DNA of 64,000 bases, from positions 42,955,702-43,019,701 of the forward strand of contig OU015523.1 in the NCBI GenBank assembly GCA_907165065.1. Reading direction: 5' to 3'. Position numbers and translations under genes: made by a program. This stretch comes from Caprimulgus europaeus (lineage: Eukaryota; Chordata; Aves; Caprimulgiformes; Caprimulgidae). A model generated the notes under the pieces. That model was given only the letters and a program-made list of their open reading frames with translations. It did no database searches and was not told where the DNA came from. This document shows positions 33,451 to 47,018 of this stretch, piece by piece; positions within the stretch are counted from its first letter, which is position 1; every line of letters starts with the position of its first letter.

Positions 33451-36400
33451 GTACCTGTCTTACTTTACAGTAAGAAAATTAATAGAATAGCATGTCTTTT
33501 GTTCTTTAACACTATCTGAGGCAGCACTGTAGAACTCCAACTCCATTTTCAGTTCTTGCTTTAGTAGTTGTCTCGGTCAGCTATTAATTTCAACAAAAAT
33601 CCTGGAGATAAGGGATGGATTGAAAGTGACCTTTTTCAAATTGCATTGATAAGATGCTGACACGAGGGTCAATTACTTTCTGAGCACACATTGCAGTACT
33701 GGACAAACATAGAAAAAGCCATAATTTCTAACCCATTGGATCTACAATTTAAGGTGAGAGAGCAAATGAATGCAGGTAGGTGGACGTGCAGAAGGACTTC
33801 AGGAGACAATATTAATCAGCATTGGCAGTGGTACAAGCACAGGAGCAGTGTACTCATCAATTTTTGTAGGTGTTGCAGCCAAGGAGAATGTTAAAGAAGG
33901 ATCTGAAGGAGAATAACAAAGTACTATTGCAGGCTAGTCTTTTCCAAGCACTAAAATATGGAAACAAAGTAAAATACTTGTTTGAACATGTGAAAGGTTG
34001 GTGACACAGACTGGTAGTGGGGCCAGTCAGAGGGGTGTTTACTTTTTTGGAGGATGGGAAGTAGCAGATCACAGAAAGAGACCCTGAGAAGAAAGCAGAT
34101 GCTAGTACAATAGAAGATTAATGTGGACTTACAAAGACAAGGGTGCTATTGTTAATGTGACAGTTTGGGAAAATCAGATGTACAGCATTATTATGAGAGT
34201 TAGAAAGGCTGCTTTTGCTCAAGATCTGAGGTGACAGCTTAGACCCCGGACGAGAATTTCAACTGTTTGGATGGATGAGAAAGGCTCTATCTTTGATACG
34301 TTGTGTGGAAGAGTCTTGCACAGTCTTGATGTGAAAACTCAGAGAGAATTCAGGTAACACCCAGGTAACAAGGCTAAGTGACAGGCAGGATAATGGGATT
34401 GCCAAAAGCAAGGGAGAAAGCAGCAATGGGCAGGAGTTAGGAAGTGAGCTAAGAGATTTTCTTTTAAAATATTTAGCTTGGATTGGCAGTGAAAGATCCA
34501 AAACTGGATGCCAGGAAGACAGGCCAGATCTGGGAGAGAGAATCACATTTCTAGGTTATATGCCCTAACCTCTCTAATATACAAACCTTTCTGCCCATCC
34601 ATACAACCAAGGCAATTCTTCATGTGCAGGAACATTTCTGGAGCGTATGACGCTGACAGATAGTGCAGAGGGACGCCCTACATAGGAGCAAGAGGGAGCA
34701 TTAAAAAATCCCCTGGAGAGCAGAGAGAAAAAGTAATGGGAACAGAAGAGAAAAGATTCAAAGGGGACAGATGAAATCAAGAAGGATATCACAAGGTATA
34801 TGACAAGCAAAGTTAGCTATGCCTCAGTACTACTTCTTAGTAGAGGCAAGAAGGAGAAAGACCTTTTCCCAGAAACTGAAGCCATAACCTGCTAGGACTA
34901 TGAACTTCTTGTCATCCAAAATGAGTAAGTACATTTCCCATTTTCTTCTTAAGGCTGGGGAAGGCTTTATAAATCTTTCAAGTGGCCATCTGTTACTGAA
35001 TTCTATAATTTTTGCACATCTTACTCAGGTCTGTACATTGTCTCTTTCATACTTAACCAGTGCATAAACTCAGTAATGCATTTCTGGTACTCCTCAACTC
35101 ATGATAAATGATGTTTGCCATGGGATGTCAACTCCTGTACTCTCTGGGACTACCTGACTAACCAAAACCACCACCTAGCACTGAGCACACCCCTCTCCTG
35201 TAGCTGTTGGGTAAGCTCTGGGACATGAACTGTGTACAAAGCCCAGGCACTGAAGCCTCAGCAAGGCTTTCTGCTACCAGCTGATCAGATGTCCAAATTG
35301 CTCAGCAGTGGATGCATCTTGACTTTACGTAATCTTGTGTGATCAAGTGGGAATGACAAGAAGATACTCACCTTATCTAAGCTCCTTATCCAAGAAGAGA
35401 AAACGCTAATAAGGGAAAGAAGACTGGCTGTGACAAAACCTCTAGAGACAACAAGGTGAAGTTAAGTGCAGGTCCTTTCAGTTACGTGACTTTTTTTTAA
35501 CCACCTTTATTATTTTCAGAGTACTACTTAACATTTCCCGAGGGAAAGACTAATATTTATTAGCTTAGGTATTATGAAATTATCCTAATGTTATGTCTTG
35601 AGCAATAAAGATGTGTAGTAGGTAACATTTATTCTCTCAGAGAGACCTGGAATTCATTTGTAAAATAACAGTTCTCTTTCGCCACTATTAATAGACTGCT
35701 GTTATTCCTAATCTTTTTAAGTTTATCTGATTTTTTTGATTGAAAAGTCTACTTTTTGTATTTCTTTTTGTAATCTCAGAATGAAGAATTAAATGATATG
35801 ACTGTAACAAGAGGACACTTAGAGCAGGAAGATAAGCTGAGTCATGGGGAGTGCATGGTCTTTTTCCTCTGTCGTGCTTTCCACAAGGCCACCCAGCATC
35901 ACCAGCCCTGGCTCTGCTCCATGGAGAAGAATGCAGCATAGCAACTGCCTACACATAGATAGAAATCTTACAAGGTACAAGGTCTTTCCTTTTTATACTG
36001 GGAGAGTACTTCTACTTTTAGAGTTCCCTCTATGCTTTAATTTTTTTAAATCTATACTAAAATGCTGCTATGAATTTTATAAATTGATGTCCAAGTCATG
36101 AAATGAGACAACTACTGGAAAGGGAACGAAGAACTGCCTGTTCCAGCTTGTGAGTCTCTTTTCTAGGTGTAATTTTCCCTATTTCATTACTTATCATTTG
36201 AAGATCATAAAATATCTTTTCCTGACCCTTCTGTAATGTGCTGTGTTGGACTGAATTTAAAAATTGAGATTACAAATATAGAATAAGGAGAAAGAAAGAG
36301 GCTCAATTTCAGCTCCAGTGAACAGGCTTTATTTCTTCTCACTTCTTGCTGCTTTTATACACCAACCTAGCTCCAATGACACTGGAGATTTGTATCTGCA

Positions 36401-37324
36401 GCCATGAAGGAAGAACTGTCCCAGGCACTCAGGGAGATGAATACTTCAGAAACAACGGACAAATAGTCCAAAAACCTCACCACCATTTCTTTCTCTGTAT
36501 CTGTAGAGGGTTTGCATTCCCTTCATAAACAAACTGCATGGAAATATACCTAATATATATTTAAGAAATATCAGCTAGTATCAGCCAATATTTGCAGCTT
36601 CTCAGAAGTTTCCAAGTAAAATGAAAAAATCTTTATATTCTCAGCTTTGGAAAAATATCACCAGAGCTTTAAACACAGCATTAGACTACCTGACTTTTTA
36701 TGTTTTGCGCTAGAACAAATTTAAGGATCCCCACGGTTTTCCATTAGTGCATGTGTCAGGGAAAAAAGTGCACTAGTCTGCCCTTTTTTCTATGCCATTG
36801 TTGCATCCCCTGGAAGCAAACAAATGCAGACCCACCATGTACCACAACAGCTGGTGCAGCGGCCCTGCCATGGGATGCTCCTCGTCACCTGGGGACTTTC
36901 ACATCTAAAGACTTCCAGATCACTGAGGTGCCCGTTCTTGCTGCATTTTTCCTATTTCTCACTCTGTGGACACATTTTGTGTCCCAGGTGTAAACAGGCT
37001 TGCACTACGTTAAAAAAAGGTGAGAGCCAAAGCCATCATGGTAGTACTGGAGCTCCATAAAAAGTATCTGCAGTGACAAATCACATCAGCAGGGACAAGG
37101 CTTTCAGGCACAGTGTCCTGCACAGGGCACGTCTCCTTGTGGCAATGGCAGACCCTGAGAGAAGCCAGGAGGGCACAACAATCCCAGTGCCCATGGGTTG
37201 GTTGGCACCTTGCCGGCCTGCTCAATGGGTGTGGTCGGTCATCAGCCATGTCGACACAAGAACAGCCGTTAGGATACTCCAAATGCTCGTTTATTCCTGA
37301 TCTCAGAAGGGAGTGAGACAGATT
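33451..37324. other. Noncoding stretch, nothing secure
   Basis: No confirmed gene. The part from about 33690 to 34050 has the texture of an old interspersed repeat, but I cannot assign it. A GC-richer patch at 36750-37260 has overlapping open frames on both strands and no recognisable product. Confidence 0.4.
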
Positions 37325-37445
37325 ATGTAAAATATTAACGAAATGAGGCGCAATTCATTAATCACAATGCCGGATTACTAAGCAAATTGCCATTAACTGC
37401 TTGTGCTAGGAGAGAATTAGAATCGTGACCTTTGAGTCATTTTAC
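37325..37445. promoter_or_regulatory. Candidate conserved noncoding element
   Basis: A compact non-repetitive block packs homeodomain-like words (AATTCATTAATCACAATG, GGATTACTAAGC, CCATTAACTGC). It also has an overlapping nuclear-receptor half-site and AP-1 site: TGACCTTTG at 37426-37434 and TGAGTCA at 37433-37439. CpG-containing words such as AACGAAATGAGGCGCAATTC persist in AT-rich surroundings. These traits fit a constrained enhancer. Conservation was not tested. Confidence 0.3.
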
Positions 37446-39030
37446 ATATAAGGCCAGAAAATACTCTACATTTGTACTCATTCTGGAGTTTCTAAAAAAA
37501 TCTTTGAGGTGCAAGTAATTTTTATATTTTTCTCCTTGTTAGTCAGATTTCCAGGATTTACTGTAACAATCTCTCTAGCACAGTTTTATCATAGGTACAA
37601 AATTCTCAAGACCATTTTAAAAAATCCTATTTTTTATAACCAGGAATTTATGAGACCTTTAAGATGTTAAATTTTTAAGTAAATATGTGACACTATAGGG
37701 CAAGCATTAATGAAATAAACATCAGTAAGATGTTAAATGCTAAAGCAACATTGACTCTGAAAAAATAATTAAAAAATTAAAAATAAGAATGAGACTGAAG
37801 GAAAATTAATCACCAGAAATCAGAATGTTGTTTTGTGGGATGTTGCATGTATAAAACATAGCTGTGTATTGTTCATATAAAAGTGAGATAGAGTTTGCAC
37901 TGAGATATGTAGATATTCTCTAGATACACATTTTGTATCAATGGTATTTTGCAATGAACTCTTCATCTTACTATAATATTTGATCATCATCAAATTGCAT
38001 AAATATCAACAACTGACATAAAAAGGAGTATTTGGGATCATTCTTATCATTAATAAAGGAGGTTGCTGTTACTGTTTTCACTACATGGAGAATAGATTTC
38101 ACATGTATATTAATAATTTTTCTGTGTTTGTAAATGTAAAATTCTTGTAGCATTAAGATCCAGCCAGGATGCATTCCTGAACCTGTTAAGCAAATACCAA
38201 ACACAGAAAGAGAAATCAAAGATCTCGGTTGTTACCCTGCCACATTTCTAGCCTCCTCCCAGCCTCCTGTTTCCATGGCTATCTGAAACTGCAAGTACTG
38301 TTGTGGGGCTTTGCATTTCCTAAGAGTGTCTTCAGATAGACAAAAATGAAGTCATGATCTTTCCACATTGAAAATAGGTCCAAAATGGGATGAGAACTTG
38401 CATGGAGTGGATACCTTTAATTCGTAAATACACACTTTCGTGGCCTTGACCCCTGGAGGGGGGAGATAAACAGCAGGACCGGCTTTTCTGGTTCAGATCC
38501 AATGGAAAACACTGGTATAGCTTGTCAGATTTTCTTCAGTGACAAATCCAGGACTCAAATCCTTAATTTACTATTTGGATTTAACTTCACGTTTAACCAG
38601 ACTCTAGACCTGATGGATGTACACCTAGCCTCTTCAGTTGCAGGAGTACAGCCTCAAAATATGAAAATATATTAATGGGCACAAAAGGAAGCCCTCTGAA
38701 TTCCCTCAGGCAATTCCCTTCCAGTAATTTCAGCATTTTGGACTGAAAGTAAAACAACCTTCATTTCAATGGGGCAGCAGGGAGAGAATACCAGGTTAAC
38801 TTTCCTACTGGGAGCAACATACCTCAATTGCTGACATTTGACCTTGAGGAGTTTATCCCCAGAGCCAATGTCACCCAGAGGCTAGCAGGGACTGCTCTCC
38901 TCTCTCCTGCTGCTGAAGGCCCTGGCCACAGCATGTCCTTGGCTGGCTCCCTTTGTGGGAAGGGCAACAGCTGCTTTGCTGAGCCTCTTCTCTCCCCACA
39001 GCTCCCTGAGCTGGGATACAGGCAGCACTT
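37446..39030. other. AT-rich noncoding stretch
   Basis: 1.6 kb of AT-rich sequence with many short A and T runs. No gene or element was recognised. Confidence 0.5.
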
Positions 39031-39800
39031 CACAGAATCATAGAGTCATAGAATCACAGAATGGTTTGGGTTGGAAGAGACTTTTAAAAGTCATCTAGTC
39101 CAACCCCCCTGCAGTGAGCAGGGACATCTTCAACTACATCAAATTGCTCAGAGCCCCATCCAACCTGACCTTGTAAGTTTCCAGGGATGGGGCTTCTACC
39201 ACCTCTCTGGGCATCCTGTCCAGTGTTTCACCACCCTCATCCTAAAAATTTTGTCCTTATACCTAGTGTGAATCTCCCCTCTTTTAGTTTAAAACCATGA
39301 CTCTTTGTCCTATCACTACAGGCCCTGCTAAACAGTTTGTCTTTATCTTTCTTCCAGGCTCCCTTTAAATATTGAAAGGCCACAATAAGGTCTCCCCAGA
39401 GCCTTCTCTTCTCCAGGCTCAACAACCCCAACTCTCTCAGCTTGTCCTCAGAGGAGAGGTGTTCCAGCCTTCTGCTCCTCTGGACCCCCTCCAAGCGGTC
39501 CATGTCTTTCCTGTGCTGAGGGTTCCAGAGCTGGACACAGTGCCACAGGTGGGGTCTCACAAGAGTGGAGTAGCGGGACAGAACCATCTCCCTCGACCTG
39601 CTGGCCACACTTCTCTTGATGCAGCCCAGGATACAGTTGGCCTTCTGGGCTGCAAGTGCATATTGCCAACTCACATCCAGCTTTTCATCCACCAGCACCC
39701 CCAAGTCCTCTTCTCAGGGCTGCTTTCAATCCTTTAATTCCTCAGCCTGCATTGATACCAGGGATTGCCCAACCCAGGTGCAGTATCTTGCACTTGGAAT
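39031..39800 (-). mobile_element. CR1 LINE 3' portion, antisense, about 770 bp
   Basis: The plus strand starts with four octamer-type units (CACAGAATCATAGAGTCATA, then GAATCACAGAATGG), the reversed CR1 3' terminus. It continues through the 3' UTR into the antisense end of ORF2. On the minus strand 39704-39237 is open for about 155 codons, with [35 protein letters not shown] and LVRPHLWHC, the C-terminal RT/thumb region of CR1. Homology fades near 39800. The four 3' units make this the longest CR1 tail in the window. It lacks the catalytic RT motifs and is dead. Confidence 0.93.
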
Positions 39801-41559
39801 GGCAACAAAAAAACCCCTGCACTTGTGGTAGTGCAACAAAAAAAAGCACCTTACACACCCTGGGCGCACTGAGTTGTCTCAAACAGACCGTCGTGCTTAA
39901 TGTGAACTGAACAGGGAAAGGGGCTCTCTGGTAATTTGGCTTGAATGACAAACAGCTTGCTGTTGCAGGTGAACGAACAAGGAAGTGTAAGTGAAAACGA
40001 AAACAAAACGAACCACCTTTTTAGCAGTATTAGTTGCTTTGGGGATTCCAGAGCTTGGTACCTGCTCTGGGAATATGTTCCAGGTGCTTTTAAAAAAATA
40101 TTTCCCCATTATTTGTAAATTGTCAGAAGATAATTGTCAGGCTTATGGAATTGTTTATTTCTCTTAACAGAAATATCTACCCTGTGAGCGTTTATCTCTG
40201 AGCTAGCTGGCTGGACTTCTTTAAGGTCCATGGAGAGTGACAGGCATTCTGAAGGTCTCATCCCTCTTATTTTAAGGTATGGGATCTGAAATACATCAGG
40301 TGGATCCTGCAGCAGAAGTGCCCATTTTTTCCAGTGATTCTAATGGGAGACCTGCACACTGAGGTCAGATTAGTGGCCTACAATGTAGACATATCTGTTT
40401 GTACAGACAAATCCTCCATCAAGAAAATTGCTGACTTTTCCTGTTATAATAAATTTGATTCCTCTATCTCATCTCTCTCAACAAACAAAACATCTTGTCA
40501 AAGGAAAGGTTAAGCTAGAAGGTAAAAACACAGGTGGAAATTACTTCAGTACAAGGATTAATTTGACTGTAAAATAGTGGCATAAAATTAGTCCTTGCAG
40601 TATACCACTAAACACTGTATTTTTCATACATATCTGAAGTATGCTACTGATTTTGCTGATGACTGCCATAGATTTTGACTGGCTTTTTTCTATTTCATAA
40701 TCATGACTCCTTGACTTTTTTATCTTCTGCCATTGCTTAGATATTAATGCAACTCTAGTGGCAAGTGTTCAGTAGCCCAGATGAGGTGCCAAAGGTTAGT
40801 AATGTCTTTTGAACAATCACTGCTGAAGTGGTAGTGCATACTTGAAAAGGCACAATTTTTCCCAGCAGTTCAATATTGTATTTTAACTTTGTACACAGTT
40901 AGCCTGTGGGTGTCTTTTTCATTTGTCAACAGCATGCAACAGAGCATTGCCATTTTGCACTCTGGTGGGAAAGTGTTACTTCAACCTGATTGACTCTTTT
41001 TGCTGCATGGAAATTATTTGCCTAGAAATACTACAGTAAAGGGCCAAATTGCTTTCAATAAAAAATTCCGATTACTTGGGATTTTTTACAGGATTAAGAC
41101 ATTGCATTGTGACAGTAACTACCTCTATTGTTAAGGTTGTACTGAACAAACTCTTCTTAGGCTATTACTTTCTTTTTGTTGTTGAGTTTGTAGGGTAACA
41201 CAGGAGGGCTGTTCACCAAAGGAGAGAGAAGGGGAAAGTTATTGGTTATTATTATATTATCAAATATTGGTCCATTTAGTTACATTTGGATTATGTTCCA
41301 ACCAGATGAGCTGAGGAATGAAAACTGCACCAGTAATTAATTTATTTTTAACAAACTGAGTTTATTTTGTACATTATCTTGACATTTAAAAGCTAAGCTG
41401 GAAGGCTGAGGCTGTGATACCCTTACTGTAATTCATTCTGCTTTTAGAAATGCATATGAGGGCAGATCAGGTGCTACATGACCATATAAAAGGAGAAACT
41501 AGGACTCAGTTCTAAAAAAAGGGGAAAAAAAAAGAGGGGGACTGAAAAGTTTCACAGAC
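39801..41559. other. Noncoding stretch, nothing recognised
   Basis: 1.76 kb with no gene or named element. A purine-rich run (AAAAAAAGGGGAAAAAAAAAG) near 41513-41540 directly precedes the ancient CR1 relic. Confidence 0.5.
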
Positions 41560-41990
41560 AAAACAGTTTAATGTCAATTCCCAGAAACATAGTGACAAAA
41601 CTTATCAATCAAATTGTTTGTAAACAACTAGGAAATAGCAAAGACATAAACAGTCAAAGTGGGTTTGTGGGGAACAGATTACAAACCAACCTCTCCTCCA
41701 TGGTAGCATGGCAGGTTATATGGAAGGTTATAGAAGGAAAACATACAGAATTTATATTTTGGCTTTTTCTGCCCTTTTGACTTTATCAGATTATAGTCTT
41801 GATTGTAAGGCTGAAAACACTCAGGAAAACCTGGGAGGTATATTATAAAGCCTTTTTACTTTTGTAATGGGTGGGTGCTAATAAGAGGGGAACAAATAGT
41901 TCTCCCCATCAACCCATGGCAGGACATGAGTAAATAGTGAGCTAAAATTTCAACAAAGATTTAGATTAAATAGGAAAGCTTCCTAGAAGG
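41560..41990 (+). mobile_element. Ancient CR1-like LINE relic
   Basis: The first 200 bp translate to KLINQIVCKQLGN, then SQSGFVGNRLQTNLSS. This matches the CR1 RT N-terminal region in which 'Q.GF.KG.SC.TNL' is conserved. A second segment near 41945-41990 (AAAATTTCAACAAAGATTTAG, then AGGAAAGCTTCCTAGAAGG) resembles the start of the CR1 3' UTR. The pieces are adjacent with the middle missing, so the relic is internally deleted and very diverged. Confidence 0.55.
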
Positions 41991-44900
41991 AAAAATATAG
42001 CAGAATGTACACCACAAGATACTTTAAAAAGCAGCTTACATAAATGTTTGTCAGGAATGAGTTAAGTAAGCTGATGTTGCCTTAAAGCAATGGACTTCTC
42101 AGACATCTTTCAGCTGCTTTCTGCTTTTTTCACTACCTTTTTATTACTTCTATACATCTCTGTAGCAAAATATTACACTCTTCTGAGAGAGAAAATGAGC
42201 TGGAATATTCAAAATGAACAATCTTGAAAACATACCTTACAATAAGGAATATCATGTTAGCTCTTAATGAACCTGGTCCACTAAAACAGTGTGGGCAAAA
42301 CACTCATTTAACTCACAGACTGTGACAGGACCAAATGATATAGTGAATGAACTTATGATCTCAGTTTCTAAACATAATAGGCCATATTTTGTCCTCACAT
42401 GTGTGCAATCTGCAACAGTTCATTGAATTTATGAAAATGAGAGCTGAGGATATAAAATTTGGTCTATTTGTTATTTGTGCTCTGTAAATACATACTGCTA
42501 AACGAAAGGAGACCAAAGAGACACCTTGGATCTCTGCTCCTCCATTTGCTCCATGGCTTTTCCTGAAGGCCACCAGCTGGCTCTCTCTGAGGCACCACTC
42601 AAGCATAGTTTGAACAAGAGGTCACTTGGACTTCTCTCAAGAGGCAGCGTGGATGTAACTGTGTCCAGCTCTGGTTTCTGCCAGAGCCCTCTTCCAAGAG
42701 TCACCCTTCAACCTTTGCATTCTCAAGAACCTCCTCCCATCTCTCCCAGAGAAATGCCACGTGTCTCACTGTACTACAATATGGAAACCTCTGTGGTGGA
42801 CCACACCACAGCTTTCACTGTATCCCAGAGACTCAAAGCTGGAAAAATGTACAGAAATGTCACAGAAATGCCACTGGAGCCTCACAGGTGGCTCTGAGGA
42901 CACCACCCAGAGCCAAGGGCTATATCAGCTCATCTTCTCAGCCCTAAGGAGCTATATAACTCTCAGCTCTGTAACTTGTGAAAGTGACTAGTGATCCATA
43001 TCTGTCTCTTGTTTAGCTGTCTCTCTCCAAGTTGCCTTGCACAGAAGTATGATTAACTCTGCAGGTTCATTTATATCTTCTGAATGGATATGCCTGAAAA
43101 ACAGCAGTTTTATTGTTAAAATAAGATACATGAAACCCCTTCCTCATTGCCTATACAAGAGCTGAAGACACTTAGTTTTTGAGTTCATACCTACAATGTA
43201 GACTTAATAGTTCATATTCATCATGTGAAGGATACATTTAAAAAATTAGTTTTTTTCTCCCTAAACCTTTTCCATTATTTATTTCATACACTAATAAAAA
43301 TTTAAAATGGCTAAACAAATTAGGATCAAGCACTTTGACAATCTTAATCTGAAATTTGTAAATATTTGGAAGACATTGCAATGTATGCTGGAAAAAGGTG
43401 TGTCTTTCCTTTAATAATCACTTCTAACTGAGGTATCAGTGAAGGTTCCTTTGTTGTTATCAGCTGCCACTCCAGCAAACCAGAACTGTTTTTAAGTTGT
43501 AAGTGAAAAGCAATTTTTTTTTTTTTCTGAAATGTTCTGATTTTTTCTTAATGAGCACGAGATATGCAGCTAATAATTGCCTCTTTTTTTGTTGTTAATG
43601 CATCACTAACAACAAATTAATGTTACTGCCAAGTATTTTAAGTTTGGGTAGAAATAGAATAATTCTGGTGTTTTGTGAAAACGATGAGGTGTAAGAAATG
43701 TTTTCCCTCATAAATATGAAAAGTAGAGTTTTCATGAAAAGCAGTGGAAAAAGAAGTGAGATTTCAAAGCAATTAGAGTGAAGGACTGAATTTCCTGATA
43801 AACTTGCTTGAAACATCCACTGGATATTATCAGGATACCAGATTTCTTCAGTGGAAATGTTATCCTACAACAATAAAAATTTTGTAATATTTGATACATA
43901 TCTGTAAAAAGGTTTTCATTTCAACAAACCAGAGCATTTTGAAGAAAATAAATTAAAGAGCATTCCTAACCATTTCTAAGGCTGGGACACCTACATATAA
44001 TAGTTGTTAATTTATAGCACATTCTATTTTGAAAATAGTCTGGAGAATGGAAGCTCAATGTCTCTGTTCTGGGAAGCTTACCCTGTGTCTGGGTAAGCTT
44101 CACGACAGTTATAATACATTATTTTGGTACATTACATTCTCTATGGTCCTCAATTGCAACGTTCTCTCCTGATTACAACCTCTTTAAAAGTCCATATAGT
44201 GCATGTTCTTTTTTGGCCCATAAATGCCATTATTCTAAGGTCATTTTAGGACCATACTCCTTTTACTCACCAGATGGCAATTGTTCAAAATATTATGATG
44301 TAACTTAATTCCTAATCTAACTCCATTGACCTCTTTGCACTTATTCAAGAAATGACATGGGGCCTCTTCTAGTTTTATCAGCTATTTGCATGATTACAGA
44401 AAATAACGAGCATAAATGGAACTGGATTTTCCCTGGTGCTTATATAATGCACACTTCCCCTGCAGCTTTCTATTGCATTAATTCTCATGGTCTGATCCCC
44501 CCATGTTAACAGTCCCAGCTGTGAACTGAGAACCCTCCAGCTGCTCATCCCATGAGCTGATGATGACAGGAGCAGATGTGTCTGCTTTTTAGGGCTGGTT
44601 GAAACCCGATGAGTTTCTTTCCTTTCATTCCATAAGGAGCAGACAGCATATTCCAATTGCTTTATACCCTTAAGAATTTGTGCTCCCAGGGTATGTGAAG
44701 GTCAATGAAGAAGACAGCCAGCACAAATATAGAGTGCAGTATGTGTATGGAGGGAATGCTCCTGGTCCCATGAGAAGGGCAGCAGGATGTGCTTGTGTGC
44801 CTCTCCAGTTCTCAATGCACTGAATGCTAACGAAAATCTCACAGCACAGTGGGTCACACCGCGTGTCTGCTTGGGTCAAAGACAATTTTTAACCCAAGTG

Positions 44901-46177
44901 TGGACACTGCTTGTGTGGCAGGCAATGGGTGAGTTGCTTGTTCATTCTCATTGCCTTGGGTGACATGTATGGCCAAGTTTTTGTCTTTTGTGGACACAAT
45001 GTTGTGCTACTCTCTGGCTGAATTGAGTCTTTTGGTAAAGTACTCAGGAATCGAAACAGAGGTGGCCAAAATAGGTTAAGTGGTTTTTGAAAGATCCTTT
45101 TTATATTCAAAACAAAGGCAAAATCATGAAAATAGAAGTGCTTTGTAGGACTGGTATAAATTCTAAAAAAAAATTCCATTGCTATTTGGTGTAAATGCAT
45201 ATATATACAGTGACTATGCAAATACTTGGAGCTAGGGAATAGCGGTTTGAGAGAGACAATAAATAAGTGACAATTTAAAATTCTCTGCTTTATTTTGAAT
45301 AAGGTAGGATTCAGTTGCAAATCTACACACCCAGGCATCTACCTGCATTATCATAAAACCATATGAGCATAGAGAACATTTTGTGCATTTTTATGTGTCT
45401 TTGATTGACAGATGGGTACAGGTGAAACCAACAAGGAATTAAACTGATATTTTATTTCAGTTAGTCTTTGATATTGAATCAGCTAAAATCATCACCTCTT
45501 TCAATATTAATATGGTATCTGAGCTCACAGTCTGTTGCCAGGAGTGAGCTTAGAAGGAGTCCCATAATAGGGTGTTCTTTTCTTCCTTGCTTGAGATTGT
45601 AAACACTTTTTGTAAAATAGAGTGGAATTGCATAGCCTTTGTTTTCATTCATCTCTCTCCAAAGGATTTGACCCATTCCAGAAATATAAAATGCATTTGA
45701 CTTCTTTTCACAAAATTTGATGGTATATCATGTTCATCAATAAGGAGAGGACCCCAAACTATCCCATGTGCACCGGAAATGAAACTTCAGTCTTATGCAA
45801 ACTTTTGTCAAGAGGACAAGGTAGGGCTCTGTTACCATAAAGGCTTAAAGCATTCTCCCAAGTCATTTGTAACACAGGAGGCAGGCACACAAGCTCCAAG
45901 AGTTTTTTCAGCTTTTTTCATGTAATTATCTATACCTCTCTGCTGTGTACTCATAAATCAGCTCCCTCCGTCTGTAGCTCCTTTTCTCAGCCTGCCTCTG
46001 AAATCACCTCTCCTCCTGGTGTCTGACTAAACACCTCTCTCATTCTGTCATATTACCCAGCCATTTCCCCATCTTGCTCTCTTTTTCTTTTCCAGCAAAG
46101 TTCCAGCTGTTTTCCTCCATCTCAAAAGCAAAAAAGCTCTGGGCACTTTCTCAGTCCCATTTGGATCACTGCAATTT
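41991..46177. other. Noncoding stretch with one hairpin
   Basis: No gene or transposon was recognised in 4.2 kb. A GC-richer patch at about 42490-42970 has overlapping open frames (up to 123 codons) but no family resemblance. A strong small hairpin lies at 44073-44101. Confidence 0.45.
44073..44101. repeat. Perfect 11-bp hairpin
   Basis: GAAGCTTACCC and GGGTAAGCTTC are exact reverse complements separated by the 7-nt loop TGTGTCT. Flanking bases do not extend the stem. There is no T run and no tRNA or microRNA-type context that I can support. Confidence 0.9.
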
Positions 46178-46540
46178 CACAGAATCACAGAATCACAGAA
46201 TGTCAGGGATTGGAAGGGACCTTGAAAGATCACCCAGTCCAATCTCCCTGCTGGAGCAGGAACACCTACATGAGATCACACAGGAAGGCGTCCAGGCGGG
46301 TCTTGAATGTCTCCAGAGAAGGAGACTCCACAACCTCCCTGGGCAGCCTGTTCCAGTGCTCTGTTACCCTCACAGTAAAGAAGTTCCTTCTCAAGTTTAA
46401 GTGGAACCTCCTGTGTTCCAGCTTACACCCATTGCCCCTTGTCCTATCATTGGTCATCACTGTGAAGAGCCTGGCCCCATCCTCCTCACACTCACCCTTC
46501 AAATATTTATAAACATTAATATGGTCCCCATTAATAAGGT
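46178..46540 (-). mobile_element. CR1 LINE 3' end, antisense
   Basis: It begins with three octamer units (CACAGAATCACAGAATCACA, then GAATG) and follows the same order as 24642-25031, including GTCCAATCTCCCTGCTGG and CCAGCTTACACCCATTGCCC. About 360 bp survive. It closely resembles the 24.6-kb copy, so they probably belong to the same subfamily. Confidence 0.92.
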
Positions 46541-47013
46541 TCTTCTTCTGCAGTTTCCTTGACTCTCACCTCCCTGTCCCACACAGACTGCTTCCTGCAA
46601 AACTGATCTGACTGTTTCCATCTCAGACATCCCTGTCCTCAATTTCAAGAACATCTTCACACCAAATTTTATTTGCTGACCCTTGGGTTTACACCTCTTT
46701 GCGTAATTATACAGTTGAAGGAAGATAGGAGAATTTCAGCCCTGCTACAATTGGGTTGAAAATCAGCCATCTCTAGCAGGGAAGCCATTGACTGACACTA
46801 GAATGGGATTCTGCCTATGCTAAAATCTGAGTCACATTACATTTATTTATATATATCACTCTGGTAATACAACTTACAGAGTTCATAAGCTTTTGCATCC
46901 ACCTGCATCTGTCCATGTGGACACATGATTAGTTTTACACTGCTGCTACCTTTCTCAATCAGATATGTCTTGAGAGAGCCATTTATCCATCTGAGTGAGT
47001 CAAGCAGATGTAG
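46541..47013. other. Unique gap between CR1 and LTR
   Basis: About 470 bp with no gene or repeat recognised. Confidence 0.5.
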
Positions 47014-47018
47014 GCCAA

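Noticed and set aside
42526..42897. 123-codon plus-strand frame as a gene
   Set aside because: Overlapped by open frames in other phases, with no family match or splice sites.
44073..44101. microRNA precursor or terminator
   Set aside because: An 11-bp stem is too short for a pre-miRNA, and there is no T run or gene upstream.
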